Assembly (NCBI GenBank): GCA_016178785.1
Contig: JACOSO010000059.1
Location: forward strand, 1 to 64,000
Length of the DNA: 64,000 bases
Reading direction: 5' to 3'
Origin: Bacteroidota bacterium
GTDB lineage: Bacteria > Bacteroidota > Bacteroidia > Cytophagales > Cyclobacteriaceae
The notes below the pieces were generated by a model. That model was not told the origin of the DNA and did not search any database. It worked only from the letters and a program-made list of their open reading frames with translations. Both the position numbers and the translations under genes were made by a program. Numbering within the stretch: the first letter of the stretch is position 1; each line of letters starts with the position of its first letter. Positions 1 through 10,040 of the stretch are shown here, piece after piece.

Positions 1-3000
1 ATTACGGTACAGAGCGGGTTGGTTCCCGCAGGCGGAAATGCAGTGTCAGGAGCAGGCAAGCCCTCGACCGCGATCAAGAATGATAAGTTTACGAACCAGA
101 CGAATGGCTCGTTGACAGTGACGTATAATGTTACCCCGGTGACAGGCGGCTGCCAGGGCGATGCGCTGGATGTGGTGTTGACGATCAACCCCGAGCCGGT
201 GCTGAGCACGACCCTGAATGCCACGGTGTGCAGCGGAGTAGTGAGCGGGATAGTGTTGAACACGAACGGGACGAGCATAGGAGCTACGAGCTATACGCTG
301 AACAGTATTACGCCAAGCATAGCGTTCAATGGCAGCACATGGAAAGCAGCTGTGGGCAATGCGGTACTGGGCAGCACAGCCTCGACCAACTATATCGCCA
401 GTGATGTGTACACGAACCAGACGAACACCGCATTGACAGTGACCTACAACATCACCCCATCCACCGGAGGCTGCGTGGGCGATCCGTACGATGTGGTGCT
501 TACAGTGAAGCCTCTGCCTTCATTCAGTATTACCAATAACACGTCATCAATTTGCAGCGGATCGACAACGGATATAACATTGACTACACCAACAGCTAAT
601 GCAGTTGTTACACTTACGTCAGTAAATTATGGTGGAGCTACCGGTGGTACGCAAGTAAATGGAAATACGTATACAACCGGTCAGAAAATAGCTGAAGCAT
701 TGACTAATCCGGGCAATACGCCACTGACAATTTCATACACGTTTAGCGTAGCAGCGAGTGGGTGTAGTAATCCGGCTACTCAGTCAACAAATGTTACGTT
801 GAAGGCGACCCCGGTTATTACAAATACAGCAACGCAGTTGCAAACTACGATCTGCAGTACAACGGCATTAAGCTTTACCCCAACAAGTACAATTGGAGGT
901 ACGACTTATAGTTGGACAAGTAGCATCAGCGGACCGATTAACGGTGCAAGTGTAACTACAGGGCCAAGTACATTAATGCCTATAGCTGATAGTCCGGTGA
1001 ACACAGGCAATGTTACGGGAACAGTGACGTATACTATCACTCCGATTTTCAATGGATGCAATGGCACGCCTGTCAATTACGTGGTGACCGTGAATCCGGT
1101 TCCAACAGTAGCTGCAAGCGGACAAGCGATTTGTAGTGGTGGTACTACAAGTGTAGCAATCACAAATCCTAATAGTGTTAGCGGAACTTCATTTAGCTGG
1201 ATAATCCAAAGCAGCAGCAATGTAACCGGAGCAAGTGCAGGAAGTGGTGCTACAATTAATCAGGTATTGACAAGCACCGATGGAATCACTAGTGGAAATG
1301 TGGTTTATAAAATTACGCCTTCCGCCAATGGATGTTCCGGGTCGTTCATTACTATCACCGTCACGGTTAACCCAGTACCTATTATTACGAACACGGCTCC
1401 CCAACTTCAGACCACCATTTGCAGCGGTGCTGCATTGAACTTCACACCGACAAGCACTATTGGAAGTACGACTTATTCATGGACGAGTACTGTGGTTGGG
1501 TCCATCACTGGAACGACAGCTAGTGGAAATGGGCCAATCACTGATTCGCCTGTTAATACGGCCAACACTGCCGGCACCGTAACTTATCATATCACACCCA
1601 CGGTTGGGTCATGCAACGGAGCAATTAAAGACTACACCGTTACCGTGCAGCCAGTACCCTCTGCCAACGGCACCAACGTGACTATTTGTACGGGGTCAAA
1701 CGCTGTTATTACAATTGATCCGTCACCTAAGAATGTTACAGGTACAACTTTTAGTTGGATTGTTATACCCACTTCAAATGTGATTGGAGCTGTAGCCGAC
1801 AATGGATCTACAATTAATCAAACATTAACGCTTAACAATTCTGTGGTTGGGTCAGTCACCTATCGAATAACTCCCACGGCAAATGGATGTAATGGCCCAA
1901 CCAAAGATGTTGTTGCTACAGTAAACCCAGTGGCCACAGTTGATGCCGGTGTCGATTACGCGGTTTGTGAGCCTTCAACAGTAGCCTTATCAGGAACAAT
2001 CGGAGGAGCAGCCACTTCTGCTACCTGGCAAATCGTAACGGGCAATGGCTCCATTTCATCCAGCAGTGTAAGTGGAACCATCGTTACAGCAACTTATACC
2101 GTGAGCGCTTCTGATATTGCGACTACAGCTGTATTCAAATTAGTAACCGATGATCCTGATTTAGGTGGCCCATGTGTAGCTGTTTCTGACTTACTGAATG
2201 TTGCGATCAATCGGGCTCCAACTGTTTCTGTTCCTGCAAATTATACAGTGTGTGAGCCTTCCTCAATTTCACTATCTGGAACTATAGGTGGAAGCGCAAC
2301 CACAGGTTTGTGGAGTATAGTTTCGGGTAATGGTACACTATCTGCAACCAATGTTTCAGGGAGTACTGTAACAGCAAACTACGGTGTTGTACCAAGCGAT
2401 ATTGCAACCTCCGTAACGTTCAGGCTCACTACCAATGATCCGGACGGAACAGGCCCATGTATCCAAGTGTATTCAGACATTACGATTACTATCAACCGAC
2501 AGGCTCAGGTTTTCGCTCCCGCTAATCTTGCTTTATGCAGAGATACTCCGGGTATCGCACTTGGCGGAAGCATCGGAGGATCAACATCAACAACGCTATG
2601 GACAGGGGGCACCGGAATTTTCTCGAATAGTTCAGATCCCAACTCAGCATATAATTTTAGCGCCTCCGAAAAACCCAGCGATCAGACGGGTATCCCGGTT
2701 AATGTTTTATTAACACTTACGGCTCTCGATCCTGACGGTGCCGGTCCTTGTACCTCAATTAGTACACAGACGAACGTAAGAATCAATCCGCTCCCGGTAG
2801 TGGTATTTAGTGGCTTCCCTGCAGGAAACCCGCCTCAAATGGCTGAAAATAACTCCCCCATAACTTTGACAGGAAATCAGATTGGTGGACTCTTCACTAT
2901 TAAACCAGATTCAGCCAATATTGGTAGCACTTCTGCTAACCCAGTTGATAAGGTAACTTTTGATCCAAGTGCAGCCGCATTGGGTGAGGATACGGTGAGA

Positions 3001-5640
3001 TATACTTACACCAACGCCAATGGATGCACAAACAGTACAAGACAGCGAGTGATCATCAATCCGGTAACCAACATCAACTACACTGTTCAGACGGGTTATC
3101 TTAATCCAAATTTGACATGGGAAATCTGCGCGGAGCAAAATAATCCGTCTTTGAATAATCCGGCTCCTTCGTTGATAAAATTGATTGGTAGTCCTCCTGC
3201 ATCACAAGGGCGGTCACCCGAGACCAATTTTAGCGCATCGGTAGGCTCGGGGAGCTCGGCAAATAAGATGAACATTATCCACAGCGGCCTCGATTACTAT
3301 ATTGAAACCAAAGGCCTGCCAGCCGACACTTTTGTAATAGCTTACACCTACAGAAATCAATATGATGCGATCACTACAGTGCGACATCCGATTATTGTTC
3401 ATGCCGCACCAAGGGCAAACATCAGCATAACCAACAATTGCATCGCTAGTGCCATCAATTTCGATGATGCTACGCCAGTCAATCCTGTAGAGCCGGTGGT
3501 TAGTTGGAGATGGGACTTTGGAGATGGTGCTCAGTCAAGTACAAAAACAACTTCTCATATTTACACTCTCCCGAATATTTACAATGTCACGCTTCAGGTG
3601 ACAACTTCTTTCGGTTGTTCTGACACTACTTTAGTCAAGGTAAGAGTGGGAGCTGTTCCGCTGCCAAAGTTCAAAGCGTCATCTATTTGCAATAATGACA
3701 GCACTCGATTTACAGACCTTACAACCAACCCGAATAACGTTAGTCGAATTACAAAATTCATTTGGGATTTTGGTGACGGCAAGATTTTGTCTGGTGATAG
3801 CGCCACATTCGGAACCTCTTGGAATAAGGGAAATGTGCCAGTATTGCCTAATCCCGACAGCATATCAGGCACATATAAGAATCCGTTCCATAAATACAGA
3901 AAGTTTAGCACCTACACTGTAAAGCAAACTGTGCTCACGAATGATGGATGCAATAACTCTTATCAAAAAACTATTTTTATCCTTCCCTATAGCTCGATTA
4001 GCCCTAAACCATCCAATTCATACACCCAAGATTTTGAATCGGCTAATCACGGTTGGATAGCGGAGTCATTGGGACAGCCATTAGATAGCAGTTGGGTTTG
4101 GACGGTTCCAAATGGAAAGTATATTAATGCTGGAACAAAATCATGGTGGACCGGCCTAAATGGTTTGAATAGTGCGAAGGGCGGAACCTACAATCCGTTG
4201 GAATCTTCAACTGTGAATGGACCTTGTTTTAATTTGACCAATTTAAACCGACCCATGATCGCTTTAGATTATTGGGTTAACACTCCTAAATCCAATAATG
4301 ATGGAGCCGTGCTGCAATATTCTACCGATGGCGGAAGCTCGTGGGTAAATATTGGTGTGCCCTTGCAAGGAAGAAACTGGTACTCTCCCTCTTTAATTGT
4401 ATCCAACCCTGGAAATCAACCGGTAGGATTAGGCCCATATGGATGGTCTGGTCCAAATCAGAAGAAATGGTTGCGCGGTAGCTTTGGGCTTGATAGCATT
4501 CCAAAGTCGAAGAGGAAGCAGGTGCGTATTCGAATAGCATTTGCCGGAGATGTCGCTAAAAATATTGACGACACCTATAGTGGTTTTGCATTTGATAACG
4601 TGTTTGTTGGTGAGAAGACCAAAAATGTTTTGATCGAACATTTCACGAATGCAAATGTTGCGATCAGTTTGGATGGCGATAATTATTTGAATGGCTTGTA
4701 CGATAAGCAGGTCCTTTTCAGAAAAGACAGTTCTGATTTTTATGATCTCCAGTACCACGTAAGTTTTCCTACCCCTGACGCATTTGATCAAGGCGGAGGC
4801 AACGATCCCTCAGCCAGGGCATTGTTCTATGGAATTCAGCAAGCGCCTTATTCGGTAATGGATGGAATTCAAAAAGGCAAGTTTCAACTTGGGGTTCCCA
4901 GACAAATTACTTTGGTAGATATTGACAGTATGGCTCTAAAACTTCCATTGCTGTCTATTGCGAACATTGATACAACTTCCCAAAACGCTTACACCAATCA
5001 CACGATTAGTCTTAAATTAAACCTTGTTGCTGATGCTGTCATCTCAGGCCCGCTGATGGCGCAAGTGGCTCTCGTTGAAGATCCTGTTGTCATAGCATCC
5101 GGAGCCAATGCAGGCACTTATCACAACATTGTTCGCAAATTGCTCTTGGGAAGTGAAGGAGTGAAGACTGTAACGCTCAACAAAGGTGATGCCTTTACGT
5201 TTGCAAAGTCAGATATTGAAATCGATGCCCCAATAGCAAACTCCACCAACCTTCATTTAGTCGCATTTGTCCAGGATTTTGCTACCAAAGAAATTTTGCA
5301 AAGCTTTAGGATGCAGCTCAAAAATAAGAAGGGTAAACTCATCACGGCAATTGATGATCCTTCGCAAAATATAACAGCTCTTGAAGGCGTTAAACTTTAT
5401 CCGAATCCGGCCAATGGAAAATTCAGCTTTGGATTGCCAGGCGATTTCCCTTCAAACTGTGTTTGGAAAATTTCTGATCAACGAGGAGTAGATATTATAT
5501 CCGGAGATTTTTCTGACGCTGTGAATGGAGTCAAGACCGTAGATGTATCTACTATTTCCAATGGTGTTTACTTTGTAGCCATTGGATCTTCCGCAAGTAA
5601 ACTGATTTACAGAAAACTGGTCGTGCTCAATTCCAATTAA
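1..5640 (+). CDS. Giant T9SS-exported Ig/PKD-repeat surface protein (5' partial)
   Basis: The reading frame is open from base 1, so the gene starts upstream of the window; the TTG at 19 is not a convincing start. About 1,879 codons are visible. Positions 1-525 hold a roughly 107-residue repeat (period 321 bp, seen from the repeated ACGAACCAGACGAA at 91 and 412). Positions 525-1930 carry alternating Ig-like repeats with paired cysteines (motif TTxSW ... NGCNG). Three further repeats at about 1940-2800 each carry a C(E/R) ... SGxIGG signature. Two PKD domains with WDFGDG follow (about 3410-3650 and 3660-4000), then a MAM/lectin-like beta domain starting DFESANHGW (4033-4620), then an Omp28-like thioredoxin-fold segment (4621-5320). 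The C-terminus (from about 5390, LYPNPANGKF ... NGVYFV ... RKLVV) is a type A T9SS sorting domain, so the protein should cross the outer membrane by T9SS and be anchored or released. The binding target is unknown. Its stop overlaps the convergent kinase gene by four bases. Confidence 0.88.
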   Translation: MTVQSGLVPAGGNAVSGAGKPSTAIKNDKFTNQTNGSLTVTYNVTPVTGGCQGDALDVVLTINPEPVLSTTLNATVCSGVVSGIVLNTNGTSIGATSYTLNSITPSIAFNGSTWKAAVGNAVLGSTASTNYIASDVYTNQTNTALTVTYNITPSTGGCVGDPYDVVLTVKPLPSFSITNNTSSICSGSTTDITLTTPTANAVVTLTSVNYGGATGGTQVNGNTYTTGQKIAEALTNPGNTPLTISYTFSVAASGCSNPATQSTNVTLKATPVITNTATQLQTTICSTTALSFTPTSTIGGTTYSWTSSISGPINGASVTTGPSTLMPIADSPVNTGNVTGTVTYTITPIFNGCNGTPVNYVVTVNPVPTVAASGQAICSGGTTSVAITNPNSVSGTSFSWIIQSSSNVTGASAGSGATINQVLTSTDGITSGNVVYKITPSANGCSGSFITITVTVNPVPIITNTAPQLQTTICSGAALNFTPTSTIGSTTYSWTSTVVGSITGTTASGNGPITDSPVNTANTAGTVTYHITPTVGSCNGAIKDYTVTVQPVPSANGTNVTICTGSNAVITIDPSPKNVTGTTFSWIVIPTSNVIGAVADNGSTINQTLTLNNSVVGSVTYRITPTANGCNGPTKDVVATVNPVATVDAGVDYAVCEPSTVALSGTIGGAATSATWQIVTGNGSISSSSVSGTIVTATYTVSASDIATTAVFKLVTDDPDLGGPCVAVSDLLNVAINRAPTVSVPANYTVCEPSSISLSGTIGGSATTGLWSIVSGNGTLSATNVSGSTVTANYGVVPSDIATSVTFRLTTNDPDGTGPCIQVYSDITITINRQAQVFAPANLALCRDTPGIALGGSIGGSTSTTLWTGGTGIFSNSSDPNSAYNFSASEKPSDQTGIPVNVLLTLTALDPDGAGPCTSISTQTNVRINPLPVVVFSGFPAGNPPQMAENNSPITLTGNQIGGLFTIKPDSANIGSTSANPVDKVTFDPSAAALGEDTVRYTYTNANGCTNSTRQRVIINPVTNINYTVQTGYLNPNLTWEICAEQNNPSLNNPAPSLIKLIGSPPASQGRSPETNFSASVGSGSSANKMNIIHSGLDYYIETKGLPADTFVIAYTYRNQYDAITTVRHPIIVHAAPRANISITNNCIASAINFDDATPVNPVEPVVSWRWDFGDGAQSSTKTTSHIYTLPNIYNVTLQVTTSFGCSDTTLVKVRVGAVPLPKFKASSICNNDSTRFTDLTTNPNNVSRITKFIWDFGDGKILSGDSATFGTSWNKGNVPVLPNPDSISGTYKNPFHKYRKFSTYTVKQTVLTNDGCNNSYQKTIFILPYSSISPKPSNSYTQDFESANHGWIAESLGQPLDSSWVWTVPNGKYINAGTKSWWTGLNGLNSAKGGTYNPLESSTVNGPCFNLTNLNRPMIALDYWVNTPKSNNDGAVLQYSTDGGSSWVNIGVPLQGRNWYSPSLIVSNPGNQPVGLGPYGWSGPNQKKWLRGSFGLDSIPKSKRKQVRIRIAFAGDVAKNIDDTYSGFAFDNVFVGEKTKNVLIEHFTNANVAISLDGDNYLNGLYDKQVLFRKDSSDFYDLQYHVSFPTPDAFDQGGGNDPSARALFYGIQQAPYSVMDGIQKGKFQLGVPRQITLVDIDSMALKLPLLSIANIDTTSQNAYTNHTISLKLNLVADAVISGPLMAQVALVEDPVVIASGANAGTYHNIVRKLLLGSEGVKTVTLNKGDAFTFAKSDIEIDAPIANSTNLHLVAFVQDFATKEILQSFRMQLKNKKGKLITAIDDPSQNITALEGVKLYPNPANGKFSFGLPGDFPSNCVWKISDQRGVDIISGDFSDAVNGVKTVDVSTISNGVYFVAIGSSASKLIYRKLVVLNSN

Positions 5641-7541
5641 GCAAGTTCTCGCAATTCGATAAGGGCTTTACTTAGCTTTTCGCATAGCTCTTTAGAATGA
5701 GCCTTAATCAGGGCTGAATTTTTTCCCTGCTTTGCCAAATCTTCGAGGATTAAGGCTTGTTCTTTTGCCGCGTGAAGCCCCATGAGCGTAAGTGAAGGTT
5801 TCAGTTTGTGGACTGCTCTCGCCAGGGCGATCCATTCTGCGGTTTCAGTATATGATTTGATTTCTCCAATGCTTTTTGGAATCGATTTTAAAAAAGCGGC
5901 CAGCATTTCATCAATGAATTTCTGGTTGTTATCCGACATTTTTTGCAAGTAGGCAAGGTCAATATTTTGCAAAGCGCCATCGCCCTGTTTCTTTTTCTTC
6001 TTCGATGAACCGTTTCTCTTAAAATTCGTGAGCTTGTTGTAAAGATCTTCTGGCGTAAAAGGTTTGGGCAGGCAGTCATTCATTCCATACGAAAGACATT
6101 GTTCTGTGGCTGCCCTTGTGGCATTGGCAGTTAGCGCAATGATTGGTAAATTCTTTTTACTTGAATCAAGGGCTCTAATTGCCTTGGTGGCTTCAAATCC
6201 ATCCATCACCGGCATTTGAATATCCATTAATACAACATCATAGTCTTCATTTTTTATTTTTTCAAGAGCTACATACCCATTTTCAGCGGTGTCTATTTTG
6301 CAATCCCATATTTTCAGAATGCTGCTCGCATAAAGTCGGTTTACATCGTTATCTTCTACCAGAAGCACAGACAAATCTTTTAACGTTTTTTTCAATAGGG
6401 GAGAGTCTTTTGCAAGATGCCCCTTAATGTTGGCGCGACTTCCTAATTCATAGGGAATTGTAAAGCTAAAAGTGGAGCCAAAACCTTCATCGCTTTTTAC
6501 TTGTATCGTTCCATTCTGAAGTTCTACCAATTGCTTAACTATAGTCAAACCCAGTCCTGTGCCACCGTATTTTCTGGTAACGCTTGCATCTGCCTGACTG
6601 AAACTTTCGAAAATGGTCTTTAGCTTATCTTTAGGGATACCAATGCCCGTATCCCGTACTTCAAACTCAAGCAGGTATTTTTTTACTTCCTTTTTCTTAA
6701 CAGTACAGTTAACTGCAATGTATCCGTGATTGGTAAACTTGATCGCGTTGTTTATCAAGTTCAATAAAATTTGATTTAACCGAACGGGGTCGCCAATGAA
6801 AATTTTGTTGGCATCTTCATGCAGGTGATAGCGCAAGTCAATTTTCTTTTCGGAAGCTTGAAACAAAAATGTGTTGATAAGGGAATTAAACAAATCGTTC
6901 ATATTAAAACCGATCTGCTCCAATTTCAATTTGCCTGACTCAATTGAAGCCAAGTCAAGAATATCGTTGATTATTACTTTTAAATTGTCGGCAGCACTTT
7001 GAATCGCGTGAAGATAGGCGGCTTGTTCATTTATATTTGGATTTTGATTCAGCAATGAAACAAGGCCTGCAATTCCATTGATAGGAGTGCGGATCTCATG
7101 GCTAATGTTGGCGAGAAATAATTCTTTCGCTTTTTGCGCCCGTAGTAACTCTTCAGCATCTTTTTTTCGTTGAGCGATGTCGCGGCAATCCAGGATAAGA
7201 CCTTGTATTTTTTCTGCCTGAAAAAGGTTGATGGAATTGAATTCGAGATACTTGTACGAATGATCCTTGCACAAAAATTGAAACTCTACCGATTCATTGA
7301 ATCTTTTTTTTGTACTAACATGATATGCCTTCTGAAATGAAGGGAGAGTGGAGGGTAAAATGTAGCTGAAAAAATTTTTGCCTACTAAACTATTTGAACC
7401 ATATCCCAATGTTTCTTTCACGGAGTTATTATGATAGAGGATTTCTCCATCATAATCAACAATAAAAATGATGTCTGAACCATCTTCAACAACGGCTTTA
7501 AAAAAACCTCCACGCTTTACATAGTTTTTTAGCTCGCTCAT
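5637..7541 (-). CDS. Hybrid sensor histidine kinase (PAS-HisKA-HATPase-REC-HPt)
   Basis: This is a 634-residue soluble phosphorelay kinase. An N-terminal PAS domain (about 20-125) is followed by the dimerisation/phosphoacceptor box ANISHEIRTPING with His148. The ATPase domain shows NAIKFT, DTGIGIP and GGTGLGL (about 250-365). A receiver domain with Asp440 (LMDIQMP) and Lys493 follows, then a C-terminal HPt domain with His578 (VHKLKPS). The full His-Asp-His chain is therefore encoded in one chain and would normally hand phosphate to a separate receiver. No transmembrane segment is visible, so the signal is probably cytoplasmic. It lies 2 bp downstream of the NtrC-type regulator gene on the same strand, which is the obvious partner. 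The HPt motif has Pro where family members usually have Gly (HKLKG), so transfer efficiency is uncertain. The ligand sensed by PAS cannot be inferred. Confidence 0.93.
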   Translation of the reverse strand: MSELKNYVKRGGFFKAVVEDGSDIIFIVDYDGEILYHNNSVKETLGYGSNSLVGKNFFSYILPSTLPSFQKAYHVSTKKRFNESVEFQFLCKDHSYKYLEFNSINLFQAEKIQGLILDCRDIAQRKKDAEELLRAQKAKELFLANISHEIRTPINGIAGLVSLLNQNPNINEQAAYLHAIQSAADNLKVIINDILDLASIESGKLKLEQIGFNMNDLFNSLINTFLFQASEKKIDLRYHLHEDANKIFIGDPVRLNQILLNLINNAIKFTNHGYIAVNCTVKKKEVKKYLLEFEVRDTGIGIPKDKLKTIFESFSQADASVTRKYGGTGLGLTIVKQLVELQNGTIQVKSDEGFGSTFSFTIPYELGSRANIKGHLAKDSPLLKKTLKDLSVLLVEDNDVNRLYASSILKIWDCKIDTAENGYVALEKIKNEDYDVVLMDIQMPVMDGFEATKAIRALDSSKKNLPIIALTANATRAATEQCLSYGMNDCLPKPFTPEDLYNKLTNFKRNGSSKKKKKQGDGALQNIDLAYLQKMSDNNQKFIDEMLAAFLKSIPKSIGEIKSYTETAEWIALARAVHKLKPSLTLMGLHAAKEQALILEDLAKQGKNSALIKAHSKELCEKLSKALIELRELA

Positions 7542-7543
7542 GA

Positions 7544-8905
7544 TCAGATGCCTGCTTGCTCCATTTCCTTAAGGTAACGATAGATCGAGGATTTGCCGAT
7601 GTCGAGTCTGCGTGCCACATCAAGCACATTGTTGTCGTATTTATTCAGGTAATTGCGGATGATGCGGTAATTGTATTCCTGCAAAGTCATCTCACGAAGC
7701 AACATGGCCTCCTCGCCAGCCGCACTATTAAAGTTAATGTTATCACTTTTTATCTCGCTGTCATCGGTCATGACAGCAGCTAACTCAACTATTGATTTTA
7801 ATTCACGCACATTGCCAGGAAAAGGATGTGTCAATAATTTGTTTTGTGCTTCGGCTGAAATTTTCAGCTTAGGCAGTTGATTTTCTTTGCTGAATTGATC
7901 AAGAAAAAACCGCGCCAATAAAATGATGTCTTGCCCGCGATCGCGCAAGGGGGGAAGTTGAATGGGCAAGCCGAGTAACCGATAATATAAATCCTCCCTG
8001 AATTTTCCGGCCTTCGTTTCTTCAATTAAATTTTTGTGAGTAGCGACAATCACACGCACATCGAGTTTAATCAATTGATTACCCCCAATGCGTGTGATCT
8101 CTTTTTCCTGTAGTACTCGCAAAAGTTTCGATTGGAGATTCAAATCCATTTCACCGATCTCATCAAGGAAAATGGTGCCGCCTTCGGCTTCTTCAAACTT
8201 TCCAATTCTTCGGTTGGTCGCACCTGTGAAGGCTCCTTTCTCATGCCCAAACAACTCGCTCTCGATCAGATCTCGGGGAATGGCTGCGATGTTTACGGCA
8301 ATGAATGCCTTGCTTTTTCTTTTTGAATTGTAGTGAACTGCTTTGGCTACCAACTCTTTTCCTGTTCCTGTTTCTCCGGTAATCGAAACGGTGATTTGCG
8401 TTTTTACCGCTTTCTCCAGCAAACCAAAAACATTTTTGATGGCAGGGCTATTGCCTACAATGCTTTTTTCAAATTCATACTTCGCAGAAATCTCTTCTTT
8501 CAATCGATCGATCTCACGTATCAGGGATGACTTATTTCGTGCATTTTTTATCGCATTTAAAATTCGATCTTTGGCTTCTTCATCTTTAGTGATGTAATCA
8601 AACGCACCAAGTTTTAGTAATTCTACGGCCGTTCCGATTTTTTCTTGCGCTGAAATAATGATTACGCTGATGTCGGGATCAAATTCGCGAATGGCTCGCA
8701 ATACTTTTTCACCGGCCATATCAGGCAAAGAATAGTCCAGGGTAATTACCGCGGGTCTCTTGTGAAGTTTTTCGATCAAACCTTTGCCCGTAGTAAAAAA
8801 TTCAGTCTCAAAGTCCGGATCAAGACTGAGTACATATTGCAAAAACTTGGTATAGGTAGGGTCGTCTTCAACAACGAAAATTTTTACAGGCTCTTTTTCG
8901 TACAT
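7544..8905 (-). CDS. NtrC-family sigma-54-dependent response regulator
   Basis: This 453-residue protein has a receiver domain with phosphoacceptor Asp57 (TLDYSLPD) and Lys107. A central AAA+ domain shows Walker A GETGTGKE (177-184), the sigma-54 contact loop GAFTGA (224-229) and Walker B FLDEIGE. A C-terminal Fis-type helix-turn-helix follows (NNVLDVARRLDIGKSSIYRYL). It should activate sigma-54 promoters when phosphorylated, opening promoter complexes by ATP hydrolysis. ATG 8905 leaves about 95 bp to the divergent gene at 9001, enough for two promoters. The kinase gene begins 2 bp after its stop, so the pair is one operon. I could not identify a convincing -24/-12 target promoter in the window, so its regulon is unknown. 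Confidence 0.95.
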   Translation of the reverse strand: MYEKEPVKIFVVEDDPTYTKFLQYVLSLDPDFETEFFTTGKGLIEKLHKRPAVITLDYSLPDMAGEKVLRAIREFDPDISVIIISAQEKIGTAVELLKLGAFDYITKDEEAKDRILNAIKNARNKSSLIREIDRLKEEISAKYEFEKSIVGNSPAIKNVFGLLEKAVKTQITVSITGETGTGKELVAKAVHYNSKRKSKAFIAVNIAAIPRDLIESELFGHEKGAFTGATNRRIGKFEEAEGGTIFLDEIGEMDLNLQSKLLRVLQEKEITRIGGNQLIKLDVRVIVATHKNLIEETKAGKFREDLYYRLLGLPIQLPPLRDRGQDIILLARFFLDQFSKENQLPKLKISAEAQNKLLTHPFPGNVRELKSIVELAAVMTDDSEIKSDNINFNSAAGEEAMLLREMTLQEYNYRIIRNYLNKYDNNVLDVARRLDIGKSSIYRYLKEMEQAGI

Positions 8906-9000
8906 AGGCAGGTTTAATAATAAATGCGGTAAGATTTACTGCTTAAAGTTTTAAAATTTACGGTAAATAATTGACTTTTACAGAGTATAAATTTAAACGT

Positions 9001-9468
9001 ATGGTTCCACAACTTGACCGTCTTTCGACCGATGAACAGGAATTCATGCACAAAGCTCCTATCCTCGTTTGTATCCTCATTGCCGGAGCGGATGGCAATA
9101 TTGATCGCGATGAAATTAGAGAGGCAATTTCCCAGGCCAAAAAAAAGCAGCGTAACTCAAGTGCCGGGTTGATGGAACTTTACCGTGAGATAGGAGAGGA
9201 TTTTGAAGACAAACTGAAAGTGTTAGAACAAAGCTATCCTGTGGAGGTAACTCAGCGCAACCCGATGATCGTGGAAGAATTAGCTCTTCTGAATCAATTG
9301 CTTCCTAAAATCGAACAGAACTTTTCGATTCAATTTTATCAAAGCATCTGCGACCTTGCCTTGAAAGTGGCTAAATCCTCAGGTGGATGGTTTGGAATGA
9401 AATCAATCGGGGAAGCGGAAGCCAAGTATGTGAAGCTACCCATGATCAAAGACCCATCGGCCAGCTGA
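9001..9468 (+). CDS. TerB-like helical protein
   Basis: This is a small protein of 155 residues from ATG 9001; a TTG at 8971 would add ten residues (MTFTEYKFKR). The stretch ILIAGADGNIDRDEIREAI resembles the TerB/DUF533 alpha-helical fold, in which a conserved A-DG-(I/V)...E segment opens the helix bundle. This assignment rests on that motif only. The function of such proteins is unclear beyond links to tellurite resistance and stress operons. The stop codon shares one base with the rhomboid start (TGATG at 9466), implying translational coupling and joint production with the membrane protease. The gene is divergent from the sigma-54 regulator. I chose the ATG because ATG starts dominate here and because it leaves room for divergent promoters. 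Confidence 0.72.
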   Translation: MVPQLDRLSTDEQEFMHKAPILVCILIAGADGNIDRDEIREAISQAKKKQRNSSAGLMELYREIGEDFEDKLKVLEQSYPVEVTQRNPMIVEELALLNQLLPKIEQNFSIQFYQSICDLALKVAKSSGGWFGMKSIGEAEAKYVKLPMIKDPSAS

Positions 9469-10040
9469 TGGCCAACGAAAATCAAATTTTTGGAAGCTCG
9501 GTCGTGCCTTTCCGGCTCGTATTCATCATGTGGCTTTCGTTCAGTATAGAATTTTTTTACAACATCGACTTAGGTTTCCTTGGAATTTTCCCCCGCACTT
9601 TTCACGGTTTGCTCGGAATTTTTTTTGCACCGATGGTTCATGGGAGTCTTGGTCACCTCATTTCGAATACATTTCCGTTGCTCTTCCTGGGAACACTTTT
9701 GTATTTTTTTTATGACCGCATTGGAGGGACAGTTTTCTTTAATTGCTATTTTATCACCAACGCTTTAGTGTGGCTGTTCAGCCCTCGTTTGTCTTATCAC
9801 ATAGGTGCCAGCGGATTAATTTATGGAATAGGAGCATTTCTGATTCTATTCGGTCTTCTGCGACAGGATTTTTTATCCCTTATCATTTCATTGGTTATTA
9901 TTTTGATCTACGGCAGCGCCTTTTTGTATGGTGTATTTCCCAGCGATCCGCGTATTTCCTGGGAGGCGCATTTGTTTGGGGCTTTGACAGGTGCGGCAAC
10001 TGCATTTACTTTGGAGAGAAATAAAAAACGCGTACGCTGA
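9468..10040 (+). CDS. Rhomboid-family intramembrane serine protease
   Basis: This 190-residue membrane protein has about six hydrophobic segments. It carries the rhomboid signature HGSLGHLISN (HxxxxHxxxN) in TM2, the catalytic serine motif GASGLIYG and the catalytic histidine in EAHLFGALTG. Family knowledge says such enzymes cleave transmembrane helices within the membrane. The substrate is not evident. An open frame extends 5' to 9387 inside the preceding gene, but the ATG at 9468 overlaps the upstream stop as TGATG and begins MANENQIFGSS, just ahead of TM1, so it is taken as the start. The stop overlaps the holA start in the same TGATG fashion. The catalytic Ser, His and oxyanion residues are all present, so it is probably active. 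Confidence 0.9.
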   Translation: MANENQIFGSSVVPFRLVFIMWLSFSIEFFYNIDLGFLGIFPRTFHGLLGIFFAPMVHGSLGHLISNTFPLLFLGTLLYFFYDRIGGTVFFNCYFITNALVWLFSPRLSYHIGASGLIYGIGAFLILFGLLRQDFLSLIISLVIILIYGSAFLYGVFPSDPRISWEAHLFGALTGAATAFTLERNKKRVR

